A stretch of DNA of 47,851 nt from Pseudonocardiaceae bacterium. Its GTDB lineage: Bacteria; Actinomycetota; Actinomycetes; Mycobacteriales; Pseudonocardiaceae. The stretch covers positions 1 to 47,851 of the forward strand of contig WHTH01000030.1 of assembly GCA_009377865.1 (NCBI GenBank), read 5' to 3'. The notes under the pieces were generated by a model that was not told the origin of the DNA, ran no database searches, and saw nothing but the letters and a program-made list of their open reading frames with translations. This document shows positions 17,305 to 29,684 of this stretch, piece by piece (position 1 is the stretch's first letter; every line of letters begins with the position of its first letter). The position numbers were made by a program, and so were the translations under genes.

Positions 17305-17412
17305 ATGACGGTAACGACACAGTCCAGCTCAGCCCGTGGCTCGGAGTGGCACCGTGGCTCGGAGTGGCACGTCACAGGCTCGGAGTGGCACCGTGGCTCG
17401 GAGTGGCACTGA
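17305..17412 (+). CDS. 35-residue peptide with four GSEWH repeats
   Basis: The start is ATG 17305 after an AAAGGAGATCC ribosome binding site, one of the best in the window. The product has a short polar leader (MTVTTQSSSAR) and then four perfect GSEWH pentads at residues 12-16, 18-22, 25-29 and 31-35, separated by R, VT and R; it ends on the last His. The four 15-nt units (GGCTCGGAGTGGCAC) are identical at every synonymous position. There is no signal peptide, membrane helix or cysteine. I do not know a family. It could be a multi-core RiPP precursor, a metal-binding peptide (His/Glu/Trp), or a regulatory leader peptide. No obvious modifying enzyme adjoins; neighbours are a divergent diguanylate cyclase and a convergent M23 peptidase. 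Confidence 0.6.
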   Translation: MTVTTQSSSARGSEWHRGSEWHVTGSEWHRGSEWH

Positions 17413-17542
17413 AGCGCCTCTCATCGAGCCGTCGCCCGGGACCGACCTGTGCGCCGTGCGCGTGGTGCGTGAGGGGCCGGCCGGGCGGGTCGCCCATCGC
17501 TTCACCGGCCAGCGGCCCGCCCGGCGCCCTCCCAGTGCGTGA

Positions 17543-18451
17543 TCACAGGTCGACGCCGTTGGTCTGCAGCCAGCTCAGCGGGTTCACCTTCTGGCCACCG
17601 TCCTGCCAGATCTCGAAGTGCAGGTGCGGGCCGGTCGACTGGCCCCGGTTGCCCATCGTGGCAATCTGCTCGCCTGCGGCGACCTGCTGGCCCTCGGAGA
17701 CCAGCGACTCGTTGATGTGCCCGTAGACCGACTCCGTGCCGTCGTCGTGCTGTACCCGTATCCACATGCCGAACCCGCTGGCGGGTCCGGATTCGGCGAC
17801 GACGCCGTCGGTGGTCGAGTAGATCGGGGTGCCGATCGAGTTGGCGATGTCGATGCCGTCGTGCATGCTGCCCCAGCGGGAGCCGAAGCCGGAGGTGAGC
17901 TCGCCGGACGCGGGCTGTACGACGGCGCCCGGCGACACCGGGAGCTGCGACGCACCCTCCTCGATGGCCTCTTCCGCGTCCTCGAGGGCCTCCTCGGCGG
18001 CGGCCTGCTCAGCCGCTTCGCGCTCGGCGGCCTCGCGCACTTCGGCGATCTCCCGGCCCTTGGCCAGGCTCGCGACGTCCTGCTCGCTGGTCTGCTGCTC
18101 CACCGGCATCACCTCGGGCAGTGGGAGCACGCCTGCTGCGGGTGCGTCGCCACCGACACCGGTGAACTCCCCGACGCTGTCACCGAAGGCCAGCGGGGTC
18201 GTCCCGGCGATGCGCTGAGCCGGCTCGAGGCCCTGACTCGCTGCTGTGACGGCACCGACGGCGACTGCGGCCATCACGGCCCATCCCCGCGTGCTGGGGT
18301 TCGGGTGAGAGACCCGGTGCGAGCCTGGACTACGACGCCTCGGCTGCTGCCGCGCCGTTTCGAGGGCTGGGCTGGGTGCGTTGGTGCCGCCAGTGTGGAT
18401 GTTGCTGCTGCTGCTGCGTCTGTTGCCGCTGGGGGAGCGGTGTCGAGGCAA
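17543..18451 (-). CDS. M23 (LytM) family peptidoglycan peptidase
   Basis: A 302-residue exported or membrane-anchored cell-wall protein. It starts at TTG 18451 after GGAAGGG; the PRHRSPSG opening and basic cytoplasmic tail precede one hydrophobic segment (about residues 57-72). An Ala/Glu-rich coiled coil (about 125-168) is followed by the LytM domain. Zinc ligands H197 and D201 (MHDGIDIA) and the H276LHFE motif are all present, so it is a likely active endopeptidase. The domain includes the conserved TSGFGSRWG and YGHINESL strings. Between the start codon and 18544 lies a leader able to fold into a three-way junction. Confidence 0.93.
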   Translation of the reverse strand: MPRHRSPSGNRRSSSSNIHTGGTNAPSPALETARQQPRRRSPGSHRVSHPNPSTRGWAVMAAVAVGAVTAASQGLEPAQRIAGTTPLAFGDSVGEFTGVGGDAPAAGVLPLPEVMPVEQQTSEQDVASLAKGREIAEVREAAEREAAEQAAAEEALEDAEEAIEEGASQLPVSPGAVVQPASGELTSGFGSRWGSMHDGIDIANSIGTPIYSTTDGVVAESGPASGFGMWIRVQHDDGTESVYGHINESLVSEGQQVAAGEQIATMGNRGQSTGPHLHFEIWQDGGQKVNPLSWLQTNGVDL

Positions 18452-18472
18452 GACTGCCCTTCCGTTCGGGGA

Positions 18473-18544
18473 ATCCGGTGCTTACCGGGCGTGGGGTCCC
18501 GGGGGAGCCGTATTCGGGGTGAGCTCCTGATTGCGTTACCGGAT
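18473..18544 (-). promoter_or_regulatory. Candidate structured RNA leader of the M23 gene
   Basis: Three perfect stems can form a three-way junction: outer ATCCGGT/ACCGGAT (18473-18479 with 18538-18544), CCGGG/CCCGG (18485-18489 with 18498-18502) and GGAGC/GCTCC (18504-18508 with 18523-18527). The outer stem ends 21 nt before the TTG start and just before its ribosome binding site. Actinobacterial cell-wall hydrolase genes often carry a c-di-AMP (ydaO) riboswitch, but I cannot see the conserved ydaO core in the right orientation. The strand is inferred from the downstream gene. The rest of 18545-18769 shows nothing definite. Confidence 0.4.
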
Positions 18545-18778
18545 CGTGACGAGGACCGGGGGAAGCTACCCACTTCCGCAGCGCAGAGGCAAGGAGCGTT
18601 GCCGCGAGCACGTGGCCGAGCCGCTGAACGGCCGTGGTCGGGCGGCGAGCGGTAGGCGCACTTCAGCCGGGGTAGTCACAACACGTACCCCCGCCCCGAC
18701 CGTGACGAGGATGACCGTGGGTGACAGCGAAGCCAACACGTGTTTCCTTCCACGCGCGAATGCGCGATCATGCGGCCC

Positions 18779-19756
18779 ATGGACCGGGGCCGAAGTACAG
18801 CCGTCGCCGTGCTGGCAGTGCTGCTCGCCGGGTGCACGCCCGGGCCGAACCTGCCGGGTGCGACGAGTTCTCCCGCCCCGCCGCCCAGGTCGGCTCCGCA
18901 ACCCCCACCCGTCTCACCGTTCACCGGGTTGCCGACCGACCTCGCCGCGCCGGTGCTCGTCGCCAAGATCGACAACGCCCGGCAGGGCCGGCCACAGACG
19001 GGCCTGACTGCGGCCGATCTCGTCTACGTCGAACCGGTCGAGGGCGGGGTCAGCCGGCTGGCGGCGGTGTTCCAGTCCCGGATCCCGCCCGTGGTCGGCC
19101 CGGTCCGCAGCGTCCGCAGGACCGACGTGCAACTGCTCGCGAACTTCGGCAGGCCCGCTCTCGCGTTCTCCGGCACTGCGCCGCCGCTGCAGCTGCTGCT
19201 CGACGGTTCCCCGGCGGTGGAGCTCCCGCCCCCCGCACGTCCCGGCGCCTACAGCCGGTCGGGGTCGCGGTCGGCTCCGCACAACCTCTACGTCAACGCC
19301 CGACGGCTGAGCGGGGCCGGCGCGCCACCCGTCGACATCGGCTTCAGGTTCGGGCCCGTCCCCGAAGGCGGGCGGCCGGTCGGCGCCACCTCGGTCCGCT
19401 ACAACTCCACCCGCATCGGCGTCGAGTGGGCGCCTGTTCAGCGGCGCTGGGTCTTCGCCGTGGACGGCTCGCCACTCACGGCTGCCGAGGGTGGCAGGCC
19501 CGGGGCCGCGACGGTCGTGCTGCAGCGCGTCCCGGTGGAGCCCACCGGCATCCGGGACGCGGCGGGTGCGGTGTCACCGTTCGCTCTCACGGTGGGCGGG
19601 GGCGAGGCGGTGGTGCTGCGTGACGGTAAGGCCTTCGACGCGCGGTGGGTGCGGCCGGCGCCGCCCGCACCCACCACCTTCACCCGACCCGACGGCACAC
19701 CGATGCCGTTCGCACCCGGGCAGGTGTGGGTCGTGCTCGTGCCGCCCGGGCGCTGA
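18779..19756 (+). CDS. DUF3048 (YerB-like) lipoprotein
   Basis: A 325-residue lipoprotein from ATG 18779 (MDRGRSTAVAVLAVLLAGC); ATG 18770 and GTG 18740 are alternatives. The lipobox LLAGC is followed by a Pro-rich linker and the DUF3048 domain (PFTGLPTDLAAPVLVAKIDN, RPQTGLTAADLVYVEPVEGG, VGPVRSVRRTD, APHNLYVNARRL). It is extracytoplasmic and membrane-anchored; the molecular role is unknown. It is divergent from the M23 gene and convergent with the luciferase-like gene 21 bp away. Confidence 0.9.
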   Translation: MDRGRSTAVAVLAVLLAGCTPGPNLPGATSSPAPPPRSAPQPPPVSPFTGLPTDLAAPVLVAKIDNARQGRPQTGLTAADLVYVEPVEGGVSRLAAVFQSRIPPVVGPVRSVRRTDVQLLANFGRPALAFSGTAPPLQLLLDGSPAVELPPPARPGAYSRSGSRSAPHNLYVNARRLSGAGAPPVDIGFRFGPVPEGGRPVGATSVRYNSTRIGVEWAPVQRRWVFAVDGSPLTAAEGGRPGAATVVLQRVPVEPTGIRDAAGAVSPFALTVGGGEAVVLRDGKAFDARWVRPAPPAPTTFTRPDGTPMPFAPGQVWVVLVPPGR

Positions 19757-19777
19757 GGCGTGCCCCCGGCTCCGGGA

Positions 19778-20818
19778 TCAGCTGCCGACGACGGCCGACT
19801 CGCCGGCCCGGGCGAACGGCACCGTTTCGGCGACAAGCTCGTAGGAGCGCAACCGGTCGGCCGGGTCGTGCAGCATCGTGGAGATCATCAACTCATCGGC
19901 GCCGGTGCGCTCCTGCAGGTCGGCGAGTTGTTCGCGCACGGTGTCCGGACTGCCCACCACATGGCCCGCGCTCCACTGCGCGAATGCCGTCCGTTCGTGC
20001 TCGGTCAGTGTGGCCGCGGCGGCCTCCTCCGGGCTGGGCAGCGTGGACGGTCGTCCCGCGTGCAGCCGCAAGAAGGACAGGCCGCTCGGTGCGGCCAGCC
20101 AGCGGGCGCGTTGCTCGTCCTGGGCGCAGACGACCGAGGCAGTGACCATCGCATAGGGGCGGGCCAGCGCCTCGGAGGGCTGAAACGTGGCGCGGTAGAG
20201 CTGCAGCGCCGGCACGGTGTTGCGGTGGCTGAAGTGGTTGGCGAAGGCGAACGGCAGGCCGAGGTGGCCCGCGAGCTGGGCGCTGTAGCCCGACGAGCCG
20301 AGCAGCCAGATCTCCGGCTCGGCGCCGCGACCCGGCACCGCCGTGATGCGGGCGTACGGGTGGCCGTCGGGGAACTGCCCGGACAGGAACGCTTGCACCT
20401 CGCCGAACCGGGCTGAGAAGTCGTCCGCCGACAGTGCATCGGCCGAGCGGCGCAGCGTCTGCGCGGTGACCTCGTCGGTACCGGGGGCGCGGCCGATCCC
20501 GAGATCGATCCGGCCGGGGTGCAGGCCCTCGAGCGTGCCGAACTGCTCGGCCACCACCAGCGCCGGGTGGTTGGGCATCATCACTCCGCCGGCGCCGACC
20601 CGCATCCGGCTCGTCGCCGCCGCGATCCGGCCGATCACCACGGCAGGGGCGGAGCTGGCTATGCCCGGCATGTTGTGATGCTCGGCGAGCCAGTAGCGGG
20701 TGAACCCCAGCTCTTCGGCCCGGCGGGCGAGCTGCACGCTCGCGCGCAGCGCCTGGCCCGGGGTGTAGCCGGTGCCGACCGGGATCAGATCGAGAACGGA
20801 CAGCGGGACGAGAGTCAC
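19778..20818 (-). CDS. Luciferase-like monooxygenase (MsnO8-type LLM oxidoreductase)
   Basis: A 346-residue TIM-barrel flavin oxidoreductase from GTG 20818; upstream in-frame starts exist up to 20872. The opening [16 protein letters not shown] and [18 protein letters not shown] match the MsnO8/bacterial-luciferase-like subgroup, as do [23 protein letters not shown] and [10 protein letters not shown]. Members use FMN, usually from a separate reductase; a few LLM families use F420. The substrate is unknown. It is divergent from csoR, sharing the promoter region with the copper-type genes. Confidence 0.88.
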   Translation of the reverse strand: MTLVPLSVLDLIPVGTGYTPGQALRASVQLARRAEELGFTRYWLAEHHNMPGIASSAPAVVIGRIAAATSRMRVGAGGVMMPNHPALVVAEQFGTLEGLHPGRIDLGIGRAPGTDEVTAQTLRRSADALSADDFSARFGEVQAFLSGQFPDGHPYARITAVPGRGAEPEIWLLGSSGYSAQLAGHLGLPFAFANHFSHRNTVPALQLYRATFQPSEALARPYAMVTASVVCAQDEQRARWLAAPSGLSFLRLHAGRPSTLPSPEEAAAATLTEHERTAFAQWSAGHVVGSPDTVREQLADLQERTGADELMISTMLHDPADRLRSYELVAETVPFARAGESAVVGS

Positions 20819-20864
20819 ATCCGGGCCAACACCGGTGACGCATCCAGATCTTCCCCGCTCGCGC

Positions 20865-20892
20865 ATATACATAACGGGGGTATAGTGGAGGT
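20865..20892 (+). promoter_or_regulatory. Candidate promoter/operator of the csoR-copZ pair
   Basis: A short AT-rich stretch in GC-rich DNA contains ATATACATAAC, then GGGGGTATAGT. TATAGT (20881-20886) is a plausible -10. The G-run flanked by TA steps resembles the GC-rich-core/TA-flank half-sites bound by CsoR proteins, as expected for autoregulation. The full dyad is imperfect, so this is a suggestion. Confidence 0.4.
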
Positions 20893-20903
20893 ATTACGGG
20901 AGG

Positions 20904-20954
20904 CCGTGAAGGGCACCCTCGCTGCGCCCGACGCCGTGAAGGTGCCCTTCACGG
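20904..20954. repeat. 51-bp palindromic repeat, copy B, in the csoR leader
   Basis: Arms CCGTGAAGGGCACC (20904-20917) and GGTGCCCTTCACGG (20941-20954) with a 23-bp loop, the same as copy A at 13356-13406. Unlike copy A it lies in a divergent intergenic region, between the putative csoR promoter and its start codon (20982), so a leader hairpin or attenuator effect is possible. Confidence 0.85.
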
Positions 20955-20981
20955 CGGTGCCGGCACGTAGGGAGATCGCCA

Positions 20982-21263
20982 GTGGCCAGTTTCAGCACCG
21001 ACCGCGAACTCTATCTCAAGCGGCTGCGCCGGATCGAGGGTCAGATCCGTGGGCTGCAGCGCATGGTCGAGCAGGACGACTACTGCATCGACGTGCTCAC
21101 CCAGGTCAGCGCGGCGACCAAGGCGCTGCAAGGATTCGCGCTGGCGTTGCTCGAAGAGCACATGAACACCTGCGTAGTCGACGCCGCAGCAGAGGGCGAC
21201 GCGGCCGCCGCCGCCAAGGTCAAGGAAGCCTCCGATGCGATCGCGCGGCTGGTCCGTTCCTGA
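20982..21263 (+). CDS. csoR: CsoR-family metal-sensing repressor
   Basis: A 93-residue all-helical DNA-binding repressor from GTG 20982 after a GGGAG site. The Cu(I) ligand set of CsoR is visible as C35 (DDYCIDVL), H60 and C64 (EEHMNTCV). The first helix carries the expected basic face (LKRLRRIEGQIRGLQRM). Cu(I) binding releases the operator, inducing copper handling. The next gene is a copper chaperone, which supports a copper rather than sulfur or formaldehyde sensor. No CopA ATPase is adjacent. Confidence 0.92.
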   Translation: MASFSTDRELYLKRLRRIEGQIRGLQRMVEQDDYCIDVLTQVSAATKALQGFALALLEEHMNTCVVDAAAEGDAAAAAKVKEASDAIARLVRS

Positions 21264-21292
21264 ACAACGCACGACGAGCCGAGGAGAACGCG

Positions 21293-21511
21293 ATGGCCGA
21301 CACCGTGAGCGCGCAGGACTACACCGTCACCGGAATGAGCTGCCAGCATTGCGTCAACGCGGTCACGGCGGAGGTCAGCGGCATCGACGGCGTCACCGGC
21401 GTCGACATAGATCTGGACAGCGGCCGGATGCGGGTGCACAGCGAGCGGCAACTCGATGACGACAAGATCCGGGCCGCGGTCGACGAGGCGGGGTACGAGA
21501 TCCGTGCATGA
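21293..21511 (+). CDS. copZ: Copper chaperone (HMA domain, CopZ-like)
   Basis: A 72-residue single HMA domain from ATG 21293 after GAGGAGAACGCG. The metal-binding loop is GMSCQHC (C17, C20), and the ferredoxin-like fold strings (VTGVDIDLDSGRMRV, AAVDEAGYEI) are complete. It binds Cu(I) in the cytoplasm and passes it to exporters or the repressor. It is 29 bp downstream of csoR and co-transcribed. Confidence 0.93.
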   Translation: MADTVSAQDYTVTGMSCQHCVNAVTAEVSGIDGVTGVDIDLDSGRMRVHSERQLDDDKIRAAVDEAGYEIRA

Positions 21512-21529
21512 CGTGTGCCTGCTGCTGGT

Positions 21530-21955
21530 TCAGTCCGGGACGCGGTCGGTGTAGCCGGCGTCACGCAGCGCGCGGCGCAGCATCTCGGCGGCCGCGTCCA
21601 TCTCGTCGGGGTCGGGGTCGGGGTCGGCCAAGGCGAAGTCGAAGTCGGTCATCCCCCAGGCCGGGAACACGTGCACGTGCAGGTGAGGTATCTCGAACCC
21701 GGCGATGACCATGCCCGAGCGCGGGGCGTCGAAGGCACCCCGCTGCACCGCCCCGATCTGCTTGCTGACGCCGACCAGATGGGTGAGCACGTCGTCGGCG
21801 GCATCGGTCCAGTGATCGACCTCCTCTCGGGGCACCACCAGCGTGTGCCCGGACCGCAACGGGGCGATGGAGAGGAACGCCACGCAGCGCTCGTCACTCC
21901 ACACGAAGCGCCCCGGCAGTTCGCCCTCGATGATCCGGCTGAACACCGTCGCCAC
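21530..21955 (-). CDS. HIT family nucleotide hydrolase/transferase
   Basis: A 141-residue histidine-triad protein from GTG 21955 after GGGAGGAACC. FSRIIEGELPGRFVWSDE and SGHTLVVPREEVDHW are typical of the HINT-like group, and the active-site triad HLHVHVFP (H91, H93, H95) is intact. It hydrolyses purine nucleotide phosphoramidates or related adenylated compounds. The Asp-rich segment DPDPDPDEMD is a lineage-type extension. It is convergent with copZ. Confidence 0.93.
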   Translation of the reverse strand: MATVFSRIIEGELPGRFVWSDERCVAFLSIAPLRSGHTLVVPREEVDHWTDAADDVLTHLVGVSKQIGAVQRGAFDAPRSGMVIAGFEIPHLHVHVFPAWGMTDFDFALADPDPDPDEMDAAAEMLRRALRDAGYTDRVPD

Positions 21956-22093
21956 GGTTCCTCCCTCGGCTTGTGGGCTGCTGCCCGGCGAGCCTAGCCA
22001 GAACGGCATCGGCCGACGCGCGTGGCGCAGCCCACATGAAATCCCGAAGCAGCTCGGACGACAACGGCCACCGGAGCGCGCTAACGTGCGCAG

Positions 22094-22801
22094 GTGGAGC
22101 GCTTCTCGCCCTACGGCCCCTCGCATTGGGCCGTTCTCGCACTGTTCGCCGTCGGCGCGGTCGTCGTGATCACGGTGGGTCGGCGGTACCGGGGTACGGT
22201 CGTCGCGGAGTGGATCAGCAAGCTACTCGCGCTGGCGATCCTCGCGGTGCAGATCCCTTTCACGACGTACACGCTGCTGCCCGGCCAGTTCGACCTCAAC
22301 ACCTCACTGCCGTTGCAGCTCAGTGACCTGGCCTGGATGGCCGCCGCGTACGCACTGTGGACGCGCCGGCAGTGGGCGTTCGCGCTCACCTACTACTGGG
22401 GCCTGACGCTGGCATCCCAGGCCCTGATCACCCCCGAGATGGACGGGTTCGACTTCCCGCACCAGCACTTCTTCATGTTCTTCAGCTACCACCTGCTGGT
22501 GGTCTGGGGAGCGCTCTACCTCACCTTCGGGCTGGGCATGCGGCCCGGCTGGCGCGACTACGGCAGCACCGTCGGCGCCACCATCTGTTGGGGTCTGGTG
22601 ATGCTGGCCTTCAACACCGTCGCGGGCAGCAATTACGGCTTCCTCAACGAGAAGCCCGCGGTCGGCTCGCTGCTCAACCTGCTGGGCAATTGGCCCTGGT
22701 ACCTGCTCTCCGAACTGGCGATCGGGCTGGCGGTGTGGGCGCTGATCACCTGGCCGTGGGTACGCGCCGGGCGGTACCGGGCGCAGGCCGAGGTTGCGTG
22801 A
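22094..22801 (+). CDS. TIGR02206 family integral membrane protein (YwaF-like)
   Basis: A 235-residue protein from GTG 22094 with about six to seven hydrophobic segments and conserved strings typical of the family: FSPYGPSHWAVLALF at the N-terminus, PLQLSDLAWMAA, FFMFFSYHLLVVWGALYLTFG and NYGFLNEKP. The function is unknown. It is divergent from the HIT gene, and a hairpin immediately after its stop may end transcription. Confidence 0.85.
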   Translation: MERFSPYGPSHWAVLALFAVGAVVVITVGRRYRGTVVAEWISKLLALAILAVQIPFTTYTLLPGQFDLNTSLPLQLSDLAWMAAAYALWTRRQWAFALTYYWGLTLASQALITPEMDGFDFPHQHFFMFFSYHLLVVWGALYLTFGLGMRPGWRDYGSTVGATICWGLVMLAFNTVAGSNYGFLNEKPAVGSLLNLLGNWPWYLLSELAIGLAVWALITWPWVRAGRYRAQAEVA

Positions 22802-22805
22802 CGGA

Positions 22806-22843
22806 TCACCTGCCAGGCGCTGCAGGTGACCGACACGGTCACC
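22806..22843 (+). terminator. Overlapping hairpins after the TIGR02206 gene
   Basis: TCACCTG/CAGGTGA (22806-22812 with 22823-22829, 10-nt loop) overlaps GGTGACC/GGTCACC (22825-22831 with 22837-22843, 5-nt loop). They begin 5 nt after the stop. There is no T-tract, as is common for actinobacterial terminators. The alternative pairing could also be fortuitous. Confidence 0.35.
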
Positions 22844-22927
22844 GTCGACTATGCCTCGTGCGTTTGACCCTCGTCATCCCTCGTGGTTGCGTATCGCTTG
22901 CAAGCCGGTTGGATCACGGGAGGTTGG

Positions 22928-23005
22928 ATGGTGCGCTACGTCCCCGACGATGACGCGGTCACGACGTACCACGAGCGCGACGACGTTCGCACCGCCTCCG
23001 CGTGA
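22928..23005 (+). CDS. Possible 25-residue leader ORF before the carboxylase
   Basis: ATG 22928 follows GGGAGGTTGG and encodes a short acidic peptide (MVRYVPDDDAVTTYHERDD and a few more residues) ending at TGA 23003-23005, 12 nt before the carboxylase ATG. It could be a translated leader or just chance. Confidence rests only on the ribosome binding site. Confidence 0.25.
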   Translation: MVRYVPDDDAVTTYHERDDVRTASA

Positions 23006-23017
23006 CGGGGGGATCGC

Positions 23018-28571
<5,554 letters not shown>

Positions 28572-28582
<11 letters not shown>

Positions 28583-29666
28583 TCGCCCGCAACGCGCCGA
28601 GCAACGTGGCCACCGGACGTTCCCGCGCGTTCTGGCCCATCAGCCCGATCCGCCAGCCGGCGCCGGCCAGCGGCCCCAGCCCGCCGCCGACCTCGATGCC
28701 GAAGTCGGTCCGTAGCGCGGTCCGGACCGTGGCGTCGTCGACCCCCTCGGGCAGCCGGGCGGCGGTGAGCTGCGGCAACCGGTGACCCTTCTCGGCCAGC
28801 AGCTCGAAGCCGAGCTCCGGCAGCGCGTCCTGCAACCGCTCGCCGCTCCGTGCGTGGCGCTCCCACACCGCCGGCAGGCCCTCCGCCAGCAGCCTGCCGA
28901 GGCCGGCGTGCACCGCCGACAGCAACGGTGACGACGCGGTGTGGTGGTAGCGGGCGGGACTGCCCTGGTAGTACTGCTCGAGCAGGTCGAGGTCGAGGTA
29001 GAACGACGACACCGGCTGCCGCCGGTCGCGGGCCCGCGCCATCGCGCGCTCCGACATCGTGACCGGCGCGATCCCCGAGGGCGCGCCGAGGCATTTCTGG
29101 GTCGCCGAGTAGCAGGCGTCGACGCCCCACTCGTCGACCTGGACCGGAATCCCGCCCAGCGAGGTCACCGTGTCGAGGACCAGCAGCGTGCCGGTGTCCT
29201 GCAACTCGCGCAACGGCGCGACGTCGTTGCGCACCCCGGTCGACGTCTCGGCATGCACGACGGCCACCAGCCGCGCCTGCGGTGCGGCCCGCTGCGCGTC
29301 GAGCAGCGCCTCGGGGTCGATCGGCCGTCCCCACTCGGCCTCGACGGTGCGGACCTGCGCGCCGAGCCGCCGCGCCACCTCGGACAGCCGCTGGCCGAAG
29401 TAGCCGTTGACTCCGACGATGGCCAGGTCGCCGGGTTCGAGCAGGTTCGCGAGGCAGGCCTCCATGCCGGCCGAGCCGGTGCCACTGACCGGCAGGGTCA
29501 GCTGGTTGCGGGTGCCGAAGACCGTCCGCAGCCGCTCGGAGGTGCTGGCGACCAGGGCCAGGAACTCGGGATCGAGGTGCCCGAGCACCGGCCGGGTGAG
29601 GGCCTCGACCGCTTCCGGATACGGGTTCGATGGCCCGGGCCCGAGCAGGAGACGTTCGGAGTGCAT
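28572..29666 (-). CDS. Class V aminotransferase (alanine/serine-glyoxylate type)
   Basis: A 364-residue PLP enzyme. The N-terminus LLLGPGPSNPYPEA and VSGTGSAGMEACLANL are typical of the alanine-glyoxylate/serine-glyoxylate group. The PLP site shows D165 (LVLDTVTSLGG) and Schiff-base K191 (YSATQKCLG). The C-terminal GLGPLAGAGWRIGLMG is complete. It probably transfers amino groups from Ser or Ala to glyoxylate, but class V members vary, so the substrate is open. It is followed 18 bp away by the end of the same-strand ThrE gene. Confidence 0.9.
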
Positions 29667-29684
29667 CCGGCCAACCTAGTGGGT

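Noticed and set aside
18481-18530. ydaO (c-di-AMP) riboswitch
   Set aside because: A ydaO-like GGGGGAGCC...GGGGTGA string is on the strand opposite to the M23 gene, and the conserved 3' element is missing on both strands.
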